64,000 nucleotides of DNA from Pseudomonadales bacterium (GTDB lineage: Bacteria; Pseudomonadota; Gammaproteobacteria; Pseudomonadales; IMCC2047). Below the pieces are notes generated by a model. It was not told the DNA's origin. It ran no database searches and saw nothing but the letters and a program-made list of their open reading frames with translations. The position numbers were made by a program, and so were the translations under genes. The stretch is from positions 1,578,501 to 1,642,500 of the forward strand of contig JACKNY010000001.1 of the NCBI GenBank assembly GCA_024234615.1. The letters run 5' to 3'. Shown piece by piece: positions 26,616-36,435 of the stretch; the first letter of the stretch is position 1, and every line of letters begins with the position of its first letter.

Positions 26616-27599
26616 CTATTTAGGAATGACGGCACCGGGAAATTGCACAACCATCGCCGCAATTTTTTGAGCACATTCAACGGATTCCTGAAGTCCTTTA
26701 CCGCTAATTCTGGCGTTTATATAACCGGCATTAAAGGAATCTCCCGCTGCGGTTGTGTCTACCTGTTTAACAATGGTTTTTAACGGCACTTCAATCAGGG
26801 TTTGCGTATCAGAGACCATGCATGGTTTTGCGCCATTCTTGACAATCACTTCTTCCACGCCAGTTGCGTGTAGGCGTGCTATCGTATCTTTAGTGGAGCC
26901 ATCTCCGAAAACAGCTTGCTCATCATCAAAACTGACGGTAGCGACATGGGCAATTTCAGCTAGCCGGGTGATCCAAAAAGCAGCTTCCTGTTTGGAGCCC
27001 CAAAGTTTGGGGCGATAATTGGTATCGAAAACTATCAGCACTCCGGATCGCCTTAATTGATCCAGCATGGCGAGTAATAATTCCCTGCTTTCCTTCAGTA
27101 GAATAGCGAGAGTAATACCAGACAAATAAATTATATTGTAATGCGCCAGTTGTTCTGCCAAACCGAAGGCGCGAGTGGCCTCCATCAATTTTTGGGCAGC
27201 TGTTTCCTTGCGCCAATAAAAAAAACTGCGTTCACCGCTATTGTCGGTACGAACCCAATAAAGCCCTGGTAGCTCGCCGGGGATAACCGTTACCAGTTCC
27301 GTGCCAACACCTTCGTCAATCCAAAGTTTGACCATTTGCTGACTAAAATCATCATCTCCGACGGCGGTAACGTAATCGACCTTATGGCCACAATCGTTAA
27401 ATTCACGCGCCAGATAAACCGCAGTATTGAGCGTATCGCCAGCATAACCGTAGGAAAGCCCAACGCCCTCACGTTCAGTGATTTCAATCATACACTCGCC
27501 AATTGCGGCTACGCGTTGAGTACCCGCACCTGGCCAGTTCAGGCTTGATTTTTCAGGCGCCGACCGCAGAGACTCTTTCGAGCTATCTACTATTTTCAT
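26616..27599 (-). CDS. kdgK: 2-keto-3-deoxygluconate kinase (PfkB family)
   Basis: 327 residues. A PfkB sugar-kinase with GECMIEI near the N-terminus, the GYAGDTLNTAVYLAR substrate lid and the anion-hole/catalytic motif DTTAAGDSFNAGY with Asp287. Ala replaces the more usual Gly at position 285. It phosphorylates KDG to KDPG, the substrate of eda. It carries an unusual ~25-residue N-terminal extension before VAAIGECMIE, so the true start could be internal, but no ATG is available there. It links ManD to Eda. Confidence 0.9.
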   Translation of the reverse strand: MKIVDSSKESLRSAPEKSSLNWPGAGTQRVAAIGECMIEITEREGVGLSYGYAGDTLNTAVYLAREFNDCGHKVDYVTAVGDDDFSQQMVKLWIDEGVGTELVTVIPGELPGLYWVRTDNSGERSFFYWRKETAAQKLMEATRAFGLAEQLAHYNIIYLSGITLAILLKESRELLLAMLDQLRRSGVLIVFDTNYRPKLWGSKQEAAFWITRLAEIAHVATVSFDDEQAVFGDGSTKDTIARLHATGVEEVIVKNGAKPCMVSDTQTLIEVPLKTIVKQVDTTAAGDSFNAGYINARISGKGLQESVECAQKIAAMVVQFPGAVIPK

Positions 27600-27660
27600 T
27601 TAATCCATCCGTTCAAAAATCAAATATTTCTATCTTTTTCAGAAAGGTTATTAGTTGCCA

Positions 27661-28800
27661 TCAAGTAAGCATTTTGGTTACTGTTACGCCAATAAATGTG
27701 GCGATGACATAGCCAAAAATTCCGCACATTATTGCGGGGGTAACCAAGTCTTTCCAACCACGTGAAGTTGCAATCGCTGCCGTCACTGCAGGCCCGACCA
27801 GCGCCGCTCCCGATGCCACAATTGCTTCGGCCAAATCAACTTTAAACAGCCTGGCGACGGTCAATACCAATGCCAGGTGGATGAAAATAATGCACATACC
27901 GTAAAAAAACAGATACAGTGCTGAGCCCAAAAAGGATGTTGCATCGGTACTTGCTCCGGCAACAACAAAAAATAGATACATAATCAGCATGCCTAGCTCA
28001 AAATCGCCTTCCAGATTTGCCATCATTGTGGGGAATAGGTTGGCTACCAAAATCGTCAGTACGGTAATAAACAAAATACTGTAATGCTCCATCTTCAAGG
28101 CCTGCGCGATCAACTGAGCAACCGCACAGATCGCAAAGCTAATGGCCAGAGCACCACAGACGTGAGCCAGTTTTAATCGAACCTCATAACTCTCTCCAGC
28201 ACTTAAAGGATGATCACCCTCTAGTATTTCATCGCCTAATAAGGCAGAGGGTATTCGATTAGTTATCCAGCGCACCGAAGGAATGGCGAGCAACATCATT
28301 AGCGCTAGAATACTCACTACGGCACTGGCACTGAGGGCAACGCTAAACTCATCCGGCGTCATTTCAACCGCTTGGGATACCGCGAGAAAATTCACCATGC
28401 CTCCGATCCAGGCGCCAGAATACACACCGGCCACTTTTGGCCCTATATCACCCAATTCAAGCAAGTAAAACCCCAGAACTGCACCGATAACAGTCGCCAT
28501 GCTGGCAAGGCAAAATGTGATCATCACAACACCGCTTTCTCTAAAGATTTTGCGTAAATCTGCCTTAAAGAGAAGTAAGGGGATCGCTAGAGGAACGAGT
28601 GTCCCGCCAACAAAATCATAGGTGGGGGCCTGAAGCGGAATGATGTTTGTATTAGAGAGCGCCATTGCTACCCATAGAATCCAGATAACACCGGAGGTCT
28701 TCTTGCCAATGGAGTTGGTATCCATCCAAAAACCAAACCAAGCCAAGGCGAACAGCACGGTCCCAAGTGCTAAAACATTGTCCGATGCTATTATCGACAT
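27661..28800 (-). CDS. DUF819 family membrane protein (YjcL-like)
   Basis: 379 residues with about ten hydrophobic helices. It has the repeated GG(M/L)VNFLAVSQA and ASGAALVGPAVTAAIA motifs typical of DUF819, in two inverted halves as in gluconate/citrate-type carriers. It is probably a carrier of an unknown anion. It lies 61 bases before kdgK and 82 bases after the amidohydrolase, so it could import a sugar acid or dipeptide. Confidence 0.83.
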   Translation of the reverse strand: MSIIASDNVLALGTVLFALAWFGFWMDTNSIGKKTSGVIWILWVAMALSNTNIIPLQAPTYDFVGGTLVPLAIPLLLFKADLRKIFRESGVVMITFCLASMATVIGAVLGFYLLELGDIGPKVAGVYSGAWIGGMVNFLAVSQAVEMTPDEFSVALSASAVVSILALMMLLAIPSVRWITNRIPSALLGDEILEGDHPLSAGESYEVRLKLAHVCGALAISFAICAVAQLIAQALKMEHYSILFITVLTILVANLFPTMMANLEGDFELGMLIMYLFFVVAGASTDATSFLGSALYLFFYGMCIIFIHLALVLTVARLFKVDLAEAIVASGAALVGPAVTAAIATSRGWKDLVTPAIMCGIFGYVIATFIGVTVTKMLT

Positions 28801-28882
28801 GTTGCTTTTACTCCCGCTGTTAATACCAAATTCAGCTTTATATGATCTGGTTCCAAATAATTGCGCTGCCTGATACCGCTAA

Positions 28883-30178
28883 TTAGTGTTGGAGGTAAAT
28901 TTGACCTGACTTCATTACGAGCCTGATATTCCTTAACGCAGTTATATCGGCTAGAGGATCGCCTTCGACAGCGATCATATCTGCCGACATCCCAATCGCT
29001 ATTTTTCCAACCTTATCGCTCAGATCAAGCAATTCCGCCGCGTTAAGAGTCGCGGCTTTTAATGCTTGGTGTGGGGTCATGCCAATTTCAACCAACCATT
29101 CCAACTCTCTCACATTGTTACCATGAGCAACCACGCCAGCATCTGATCCCAGCGCAAACTTGACACCTTTGCGATGGGCGTCACCCATCAACTTAGGGGT
29201 TATCTCAACGATATATCTCGCTCGTTCTTGGATATAAGCAGGCATTTCATCAATATCTGCTTTTAAGTTGTCACGCACCGACAACGTGGGCACCAAAAAA
29301 GCCCCTGTTTTTTTAAATAACTGGATGGTGTCATTATCCAAAAAAGTCCCGTGCTCGACGGAATCCACCCCAGCGCGCAAAGCAAGTTGAATACCTTTGG
29401 TGCCATGCGCATGAACGGCTACTTTCTTTTCTAAACGATGGGCCGTTTCGACAGCAGCGATAAACTCATCCTCAAAAAATTCTGGTTCCGCATCCGGTCC
29501 CCCTTGGGGCTTACCGCCACCACCAGTGGCCGTTATTTTAATTACATCGGCACTGCGTTTTATCTGCCGTCTGACCGCTTTGCGACATTCGGCAACACCA
29601 TCACAAACACCTCCGCTAGCGGTTTCGTGCCATAATTCTTCATTGTAACCTGTATCGTCACCATGCCCGCCAGTTACAGCGATTGCAGCACCAGCGGCTA
29701 GTATTCTCGGTCCGGCAATGCGTCCTGCATTAATCTCGTCGCGTAGTGCAAAAATTGAACTGTCAGGGGCGCCTAAATCGCGTACAGTCGTGAAGCCAGC
29801 CTCTAGGGTCATTTTGGCATTATAAGCACCATGCAAAGCATTCTGTCCTTCGGTTGTAGTCGCACGATCACCCTTGTAAAGCATGAGAAGATGCACGTGC
29901 GCGTCAATCAATCCCGGAAGAACAAACTTATCCTGAAGATTAACAACCTTAACTTTGTTAACAGCAGACAGCTCAGCAGGGTCAACAAATCCAGGAATGA
30001 TTTTTTCAATCGTCTCTCCAACCACTAGAATACTGACCTTTTCCTGGGGACTTCTGCCCGCCTCTAATAGCACTTTACCGGCATAAATTAAGGTAACATC
30101 TTGGGACTGGTCGGCATGCCCTAAGAAACTAGTCATGATGAGTAAGAAGCTAAGTGTCCAGATATACAGATTCTTCAT
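28883..30178 (-). CDS. Exported metal-dependent amidohydrolase (prolidase/imidazolonepropionase-like)
   Basis: 431 residues. It has an N-terminal signal peptide (about 1-22, cleaved near GHA). Metal ligands: His94 and His96 in DAHVHL, a Lys in VIKITATGGG, His in VAVHAHGTKG and VEHGTFL, and Asp in FALGSDAG. Relatives cleave Xaa-Pro or Xaa-Arg dipeptides. The Shine-Dalgarno lies inside the end of the S41 protease gene, which stops 4 bases upstream. Probably periplasmic dipeptide hydrolysis after the S41 protease. Confidence 0.9.
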   Translation of the reverse strand: MKNLYIWTLSFLLIMTSFLGHADQSQDVTLIYAGKVLLEAGRSPQEKVSILVVGETIEKIIPGFVDPAELSAVNKVKVVNLQDKFVLPGLIDAHVHLLMLYKGDRATTTEGQNALHGAYNAKMTLEAGFTTVRDLGAPDSSIFALRDEINAGRIAGPRILAAGAAIAVTGGHGDDTGYNEELWHETASGGVCDGVAECRKAVRRQIKRSADVIKITATGGGGKPQGGPDAEPEFFEDEFIAAVETAHRLEKKVAVHAHGTKGIQLALRAGVDSVEHGTFLDNDTIQLFKKTGAFLVPTLSVRDNLKADIDEMPAYIQERARYIVEITPKLMGDAHRKGVKFALGSDAGVVAHGNNVRELEWLVEIGMTPHQALKAATLNAAELLDLSDKVGKIAIGMSADMIAVEGDPLADITALRNIRLVMKSGQIYLQH

Positions 30179-30182
30179 ATTA

Positions 30183-33100
30183 TTATCTCCTGATGCGAGC
30201 GCTGGGAAATTCAGGTACTTTGATTATTGGATGGGTTTCTAGCGCTTTCAGGGTTTCGCTAATAGCACGATCGAGCTGTGCGTCCTCTCCAAAATACAAT
30301 CTGGTTGGATCATTTTCTACGACAATATCAGGTCGAACTCCCTCATTACCCTCAGCCCAATGACCCCAAATGTCATATACCCGTTGCGGAGGAGCTGAAA
30401 TGGCGCCGCCATTGATGAATTTAAGAGGCAGGTTTGGACCAATCAAACCACCCCAAGTCTGAGTGCCAATCAGAGGACCCAACTGAGCTGTTTTAAATAA
30501 GAAAGGAAAACCATCCCCACCAGAGTAGCTCCAACCGTTGGTAATTAAGGATTTCGGGCCATTATGGCCGATCGTCGGTAAAGCATAATCCATTGCGTTA
30601 CGGCTACTAAAATAATTTAACGGCGGTCTGTTGAGCAGTTCTACTAAGCGATCACCTAACGCTCCCCCCATATTAAAACGCTCATCAATAATTAAACCTT
30701 GTTTGTGAAACTGTGCCCGAAACTGGCGCATCAAATCATTTTGGCCATTCAGCGAGGTGTCAGGCAGGTACAGGTAGCCCAATTTACCATCACTCGCTTG
30801 GGCCACCTTTTTGCGATTTGAGGCAACCCAATCCAGCTCACGTAACTTTTGTTCACTGGCGATTGTTTTGACCAGAATCTCTCGGGCATCTTCAAGCTTA
30901 GGCGTGTGGCTGATAGAGAGCCGTACTACTTTTTCAAATTGGCCTTGAAAGGCTTTCCAGGGATCATCCTGGGTCGATAAAGGCGTGCCGTTGACTGCCA
31001 ACAGATAATCACCCACCTTAACATTAAGCCCCGGCGCTGCAAGCGGTGAGACAGGCGCATCGGCGTAAGCCCCACTGGCATAGATTTTCTTAATGCGGTA
31101 CGCGTTATCCGCTACTTCAAAATCAACACCTAAAAGGCCAACTGTTTCGTTTTTGGGGCGCCAACGCGAATCTGCCGCCGTCGCCCAAATATGTCCCCCA
31201 GAAAGTTCAGCGGCCAATTCGGTCAACAGCACTGTCATGTCTTCTTCGTTGTTCACATAGGGTAACCAGCGTCGGTAACTATCGACCACCGCGGGCCAGT
31301 CCAAACCATGAATTCCGGGGTCATAAAAAAAATCTCTGACGTAGCGTTTCGCTTCGCTCACCATTTGTCGGTATTCAGCCTTCAGGTTAGGTGCAGCGAT
31401 TAGGTTTGCAGTCGCTAGTTTTTCCTTCAATTCCTGATCTTTAGCAACCTCCACAAGGCCATAAACCTCATCCTTTTGTAATAGTATTTTTTCGCCGCTA
31501 TGGGACAGTTCGAAGCCACTCACGTCAGCAATAATATTGCTCTCGGTTTTTGTTGTGAGGTCGTAATACTTAAGTATCGCGCCATCCTTTTTATCGGGGT
31601 CTTGCGTTGGCTGTTCCTGATAAATCAATTTATCTGGAACAGCACTCAGGTTGACGTAGCGTCCCGCCTTCAACGGTAGCAGCACTAAGCGATTTTCAAA
31701 GTCGGTAAGATCAATTTCAACCTTTGACGATACTTCCAACCGGCGCCAACCTGGATGGAACGGTGACAAAGTGTTTAACCTAAGAGGTATCAATCCAATG
31801 GTCGTGGAATTGGCGTAAGTCCAAGTTTCATCGATGTCTCCGAAAATCGGAGAAAATTGACGGTGAGAAAGCAAGTAAAGGTAGTTTCCTTGCGGATCAA
31901 ACACCGGATCAAAATCGTTGTAGTCACCGCTGGTTGCCTGCGTCAGTTTTTGGGAAGCCACTTCATAGAGAAAAATAGCCTGGTTCAAATTTTCCAGATG
32001 CCTTGAAAACGCTAGCCAACGACTATCTGCCGACCAGGAAACTTGAAAGTTCTCCAGTTCATAATGGCCCCGCCTCAAACCTTTATCGATTACAGTCATC
32101 TTTGCTGATTTGACATCGATAACTCGAAGCACCTGCTCATTATCAATAAATGCTATTTTTTTGCTGTCAGGCGACCATTGTGGGCGGTAGCGATAGCCTT
32201 GGGTGAAATGGGTAAGCGTTTTTGATGCGCTCGAATTCAACTGATGCAGCACCAACTGATACTCCCCGCTCTGGTCAGAAAAATAAGCCAAGCTCTGACC
32301 ATCCGGTGAAGGGCTGGGATAACGCTCAGCAATTCCAGGCGTTTGTGTCAGATTGGTTGCAACCCCGTGTTCAGCATCGAGTTTAAAAATGTCTCCCCTA
32401 GCTTCAAAATAAACGGCTTTCGCGTCTGCCGATAGTGCTGAACTGGTAATACGCTTTTCCACTGACTGGGGTTTCTCAGTTAGACTCTGCTGATCAATCA
32501 CCAGATCAATATCAATAGGCTTCACCTGATTGTCGGCAAGAGAGAGTAAGTAAAGCCGGTCGGCTTGTTGAAACACTATATGGCTTGGCCCAATTGATGG
32601 ATGACGTACGTCATAATCAATAAAATGTGTGATCTGCTTTTTTGCCCCTGTCATTAAATCAAGTGCCCAAATATTGCTACGTTGATGCGCACCATTTTCG
32701 GACAGGTAATACACCATATCCCCAGCCCACATCGGCTGTGAATCGGGGCCGACGTAATCTGTCAATTTTCTGGATATTCCCGTGTTTTTATCAAACAACC
32801 ACAAATCCGGTGCTCGGCCTCCCTCATAGCGCTTCCAGGATTCTTCCTGAAAATCCTTGTAGAAGGTGTATATAAGCTGGCTCCCATCCGCCGACAGTGC
32901 CGCCGTTTCTCCGTAAAAAAGCGGTAATTGCTCCGGTAAGCCACCGCGCGCATTGACCAGAAACAATTTATTGTAGCGTGGACGTTCACTATACATGGTG
33001 CTGGCAAATAGCAGCTGCTTGCCGTCGGCGCTCCAATCCAAAATAGCCATTGGATCAGGGTGGTAAGTCACTTGTTTTGGAATACCACCTTCAACATCTA

Positions 33101-33392
33101 AGGTGAAAATATTTCTGTTTTCCTGATAGGTGGCGCTATAAGCAACCTGCGTTCCATCGGGAGAAAATTTGCCACGTTTTTCGCTCCCTCCATCGGAGGT
33201 TAAGCGGTAGGCGCGGCCACCACTGAGCGGAGCAATCCAAAGATCGCTGGCGTAGGTGAATAGGATTTTATCGGCTGAGACATCGGGGAAACGCAGCAAG
33301 CGGGCATCAATAGCTGCATTAGACAATGGCATCTTTAATACCATCAATATTGTAGTCATTAAAAATGCCAATAAAAGACGGTATTGCCGCAT
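30183..33392 (-). CDS. Tricorn-like S41 family peptidase, exported
   Basis: 1069 residues from the ATG at 33392; a GTG at 33434 would place 14 polar residues before the signal peptide. Signal peptide about 1-26 (cleaved at SNA). Two beta-propellers of WD/TolB-like repeats occupy ~30-600, then a PDZ domain (~780-830) and the S41 core. Active-site residues by comparison with tricorn: His734 (SGGH), Ser957 (SGGDGFP) and Glu1017 (NEG). It degrades peptides in the periplasm. Flanked by a TonB receptor and an exported amidohydrolase. Confidence 0.93.
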   Translation of the reverse strand: MRQYRLLLAFLMTTILMVLKMPLSNAAIDARLLRFPDVSADKILFTYASDLWIAPLSGGRAYRLTSDGGSEKRGKFSPDGTQVAYSATYQENRNIFTLDVEGGIPKQVTYHPDPMAILDWSADGKQLLFASTMYSERPRYNKLFLVNARGGLPEQLPLFYGETAALSADGSQLIYTFYKDFQEESWKRYEGGRAPDLWLFDKNTGISRKLTDYVGPDSQPMWAGDMVYYLSENGAHQRSNIWALDLMTGAKKQITHFIDYDVRHPSIGPSHIVFQQADRLYLLSLADNQVKPIDIDLVIDQQSLTEKPQSVEKRITSSALSADAKAVYFEARGDIFKLDAEHGVATNLTQTPGIAERYPSPSPDGQSLAYFSDQSGEYQLVLHQLNSSASKTLTHFTQGYRYRPQWSPDSKKIAFIDNEQVLRVIDVKSAKMTVIDKGLRRGHYELENFQVSWSADSRWLAFSRHLENLNQAIFLYEVASQKLTQATSGDYNDFDPVFDPQGNYLYLLSHRQFSPIFGDIDETWTYANSTTIGLIPLRLNTLSPFHPGWRRLEVSSKVEIDLTDFENRLVLLPLKAGRYVNLSAVPDKLIYQEQPTQDPDKKDGAILKYYDLTTKTESNIIADVSGFELSHSGEKILLQKDEVYGLVEVAKDQELKEKLATANLIAAPNLKAEYRQMVSEAKRYVRDFFYDPGIHGLDWPAVVDSYRRWLPYVNNEEDMTVLLTELAAELSGGHIWATAADSRWRPKNETVGLLGVDFEVADNAYRIKKIYASGAYADAPVSPLAAPGLNVKVGDYLLAVNGTPLSTQDDPWKAFQGQFEKVVRLSISHTPKLEDAREILVKTIASEQKLRELDWVASNRKKVAQASDGKLGYLYLPDTSLNGQNDLMRQFRAQFHKQGLIIDERFNMGGALGDRLVELLNRPPLNYFSSRNAMDYALPTIGHNGPKSLITNGWSYSGGDGFPFLFKTAQLGPLIGTQTWGGLIGPNLPLKFINGGAISAPPQRVYDIWGHWAEGNEGVRPDIVVENDPTRLYFGEDAQLDRAISETLKALETHPIIKVPEFPSARIRR

Positions 33393-33451
33393 AGTAATTA
33401 CTCTAAGTTTGGTTTTCGCTAAACTTATATTCACGGATGACAGGTTGATAA

Positions 33452-33499
33452 CCGATGGGACGTTTTTACAACACCCCTGTTGCTGAGGCGTCCCATCGG
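33452..33499 (-). other. Nested stem-loop between the TonB receptor and S41 protease genes
   Basis: An 11-bp perfect outer stem, CCGATGGGACG / CGTCCCATCGG, encloses a second perfect stem, CAACA-GGGG-TGTTG. No T tract follows on the minus strand. It probably acts as an intercistronic RNA structure (processing, 3' protection or partial termination) rather than a full terminator. Confidence 0.6.
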
Positions 33500-33509
33500 A
33501 ATGAGTTGG

Positions 33510-35984
33510 TTATTTAAACGACATAGACCAAGTCAGACTGTAGCTGCGAGGGTGCGGTAATATCACCGCACTGGGCGCAAAGGTATCAATCCCAAGGATA
33601 TAATCCTCTTCAAGTAGATTATTCACGCTAAGCGCCAATCGTTGGTTGGACCAGTTAATTCCAGCGCGAAGATTAACAACGGTAAAATCATCTGTTTTCA
33701 TCGGAAAATCGTTAGATGCCACTAAATCACCAAGTCGGGTCCAGACACCTTTACGAAAATTTGCTTCCAGTCGTAGGTAGCCATTACCATCGTTAAACCT
33801 CCAATTATATTGGCCGGATAACGCACCGGTCAGCTCAGGGGCATTCAGCAAATCTTTGCCTGACAGATCGCCATCTGACGAGTCGAAATCCTTAAATTCC
33901 GCATCCATATAGCCGATAGCACCCGCTAATTCAATGTGATCGCCGATTAGCGTCTGAACACTCAATTCAGCACCTTGACTGCGAGCCTCATCGGCATTAT
34001 CAACTCGGTTATCGGGTGTTACACCGGTGACACATCCAACTGATGCCGAGGACGATGCATCAACTGGCGTGCCATCTGACAGACGGCAAATAAATCGCCC
34101 GACTCGAACCTGCATATCCTCCCAGTCTATCCTGAATAAACTCACTTCCACGCGTGTCCGGCGGTTGTTCAAGTACCCTTTCCAGCCAATCTCATAATTA
34201 GTGACTTTTTCCTTATCAAACTCTGAGCGAGTATCTACCGGAGTCGCCAAGCCTAACTGCTCATCTGGCCCAAGAAAATCGGAATCAGGTGCCACTCTTA
34301 CCCCAGCCGGACGATAGCCTTGCGAGATAGTGGCGAATAACGAATGGTCTTCACTAAATTTCCAATTTAACGCTATCCTTGGTGAGAAATCATTGTCGTC
34401 AGTATCATTTTGTGTAAATAACCGCTGAGGTAATCGACCTCCTGTCACATACTGCATCCCACCACTTTCATAAACAGGTAAGGGTAGTGTTTGATCAGGT
34501 CGCAGCTCACAGGCTGGCGCCAGAGGTGCTGCAACGCCGCCAACAACCTCTCTCGTCCCACAAGCAAATGACGCATAGGTATTTTCCCAGTGCTGTTCAT
34601 CTTCATCATAGGAATATCGCCCACCAATGTTCAGAGTTAATTGGTCATTAATGTGCCAAGCGATGTCGGCAAAGACTGCCCAACCTTCCCGGTCGACAAA
34701 TTGCTGATTTTCATTGGGGTAGTCTCCAGGCACGGTAAGAAACCCTGTAAATCCAGGCACCGTATCAAACCCAGTTATAATACGATTGTTTACTTCAAAC
34801 TCGTCCTTGTAATAGAACGCACCAACTGTCCAATCGACCATATTTTCGCCTGCTGAAGCGATACGGAATTCCTGGCTAAATGATTCGGATTCATATTCAT
34901 TTAGACGATTAAACAGGTCCAAACCAGTATTATCGAGATCTTCAAATTGCCCGAAATCACTATCGATCTGACCGGTAATAGAGGTGAAGGTAAAGCGATC
35001 ACCTTCATATTCCGCCTTAAAAGTAATGATATTGTTTTCTACTTCCGTGTAGGTATCAGCATTTTCACAATTTCTATCATCATTATCCGCAAAATTAATA
35101 GATTCACCTTTGCCACAGGTGGCACTGAGATTATTTGGGTCAAATCCAAGAATAAATAACACCGGAAAGGTTCCTGGACCGCCATCAACCGGGACTTTCC
35201 CCAAATTTCCTTCATCCTCGTCAATAAACTGCCCGGTTAAATCCAACGTCCAGTCGCCTGGTTGCCACCTCAATGCCAAGCGGATGTTCGTGTTCTCATA
35301 ATCTGCATCGTTACCTGTGGGTGAAAGGTTTTCAACAATACCATCACTTTCCTCATAGCTAACGCCCAATCGTACAAATAGATTATCTGTGAGTGGTGTG
35401 TTAGCAACCGCCCCTAGCGAGTAGGTACCAAAATTTCCTAATCCAGCACTGACCTGGAGTTCCTTTTCTTCATTAGGTTTCTTACTCACAATATTAATTG
35501 CACCGCCAGTGGCATTACGCCCAAAATAGGTTCCTTGAGGACCACGCAGCACCTCTATTCTCTCAACATCTCCAAGCGGCGGATTCGCACTGCCACTGGA
35601 GACACTGGAGACACTGAAGTCATCCACAAAAACGCCTATGGCCGGACGAGTTTGAATAATCCGCTCACCAGCCCCAGAAGTCAGATCACTAATGCCTCGA
35701 ATGGTAATATCCCCGTTTTTTGTACCTTGAGAATCATTCTCAGAAAAAGAAACATTTGGCGTCATTTGGATAAAATCACGAGCACCCTTCCAGTTACTCT
35801 GTTCGATCTGTTCAGCACTAAAAGCGGTGATACTGATAGGAACATCTTGAAACGACTGCTCACGCCGCTGGGCTGTGACAACCACTTCTTCTAGAGTAAC
35901 CGTTTCCGCTTGAATGAGTGGTGTGTACCCGCTAACAGCAAAGACTGCTGATGAAAGCAGATATAGTTTTGGTTTCATATTCAT
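33510..35984 (-). CDS. TonB-dependent outer membrane receptor
   Basis: 824 residues. Signal peptide about 1-27 (cleaved at IQA). TonB box-like LEEVVVTAQRR, a plug domain (~40-165) and a 22-strand beta-barrel ending in a C-terminal Phe-Lys (SFK) with the typical aromatic pattern. It imports a substrate too large for porins. Next to a tricorn-like protease and a POT transporter, peptide uptake is the best guess; a carbohydrate oligomer cannot be excluded. GAGGAGTA precedes the ATG. Confidence 0.93.
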   Translation of the reverse strand: MNMKPKLYLLSSAVFAVSGYTPLIQAETVTLEEVVVTAQRREQSFQDVPISITAFSAEQIEQSNWKGARDFIQMTPNVSFSENDSQGTKNGDITIRGISDLTSGAGERIIQTRPAIGVFVDDFSVSSVSSGSANPPLGDVERIEVLRGPQGTYFGRNATGGAINIVSKKPNEEKELQVSAGLGNFGTYSLGAVANTPLTDNLFVRLGVSYEESDGIVENLSPTGNDADYENTNIRLALRWQPGDWTLDLTGQFIDEDEGNLGKVPVDGGPGTFPVLFILGFDPNNLSATCGKGESINFADNDDRNCENADTYTEVENNIITFKAEYEGDRFTFTSITGQIDSDFGQFEDLDNTGLDLFNRLNEYESESFSQEFRIASAGENMVDWTVGAFYYKDEFEVNNRIITGFDTVPGFTGFLTVPGDYPNENQQFVDREGWAVFADIAWHINDQLTLNIGGRYSYDEDEQHWENTYASFACGTREVVGGVAAPLAPACELRPDQTLPLPVYESGGMQYVTGGRLPQRLFTQNDTDDNDFSPRIALNWKFSEDHSLFATISQGYRPAGVRVAPDSDFLGPDEQLGLATPVDTRSEFDKEKVTNYEIGWKGYLNNRRTRVEVSLFRIDWEDMQVRVGRFICRLSDGTPVDASSSASVGCVTGVTPDNRVDNADEARSQGAELSVQTLIGDHIELAGAIGYMDAEFKDFDSSDGDLSGKDLLNAPELTGALSGQYNWRFNDGNGYLRLEANFRKGVWTRLGDLVASNDFPMKTDDFTVVNLRAGINWSNQRLALSVNNLLEEDYILGIDTFAPSAVILPHPRSYSLTWSMSFK

Positions 35985-36435
35985 TACTCCTCATGGTTTT
36001 AACCTATTATCGAATACCTGCTAAATGCAGTTATTTCTTTATATTTATAAGCACATGTTTGGTGGCCTACATTGAGTAGTGATGATTTTAGTTCAACATC
36101 ACAAACCGCAATTTAACCCCATTAAATATAAATTTCAATAATATTATAATTTATTTATTGGCTGCATATTGATAATAAAAATTACTTTTATTGAGCTATA
36201 TGGCGGGTTATATGCAATTTTTCTAGCTTAAATAAAGAAATGCCAATTAATTAAAGGTATTATTTGTATTGCTTTAAATATCTTTAATATTCAGAGGGCA
36301 CTATAAAAAAATGAAACTCACTGATCAAAGGTGAATTTTATGAAGAGCGCAGCCTAAACCTCCTTTTAAAAGAGGGATTAGGCTAGATTTTGATGGGTTA
36401 CGCTTCAGCGATGGATTACTTATGAAATGAAATTT
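35985..36435. other. AT-rich regulatory gap upstream of the TonB receptor
   Basis: About 450 bases, very AT-rich at 36050-36320. It must hold the TonB receptor promoter. Apart from the hairpin at 36351-36384, no coding frame, tRNA or repeat is evident. Confidence 0.5.
36351..36384 (-). terminator. Hairpin downstream of the POT transporter
   Basis: AGCCTAAACCTC pairs with GAGGGATTAGGCT around an 8-base loop, 50 bases past the transporter stop. The T tract is weak on both strands, so termination is likely but not certain. Confidence 0.5.
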
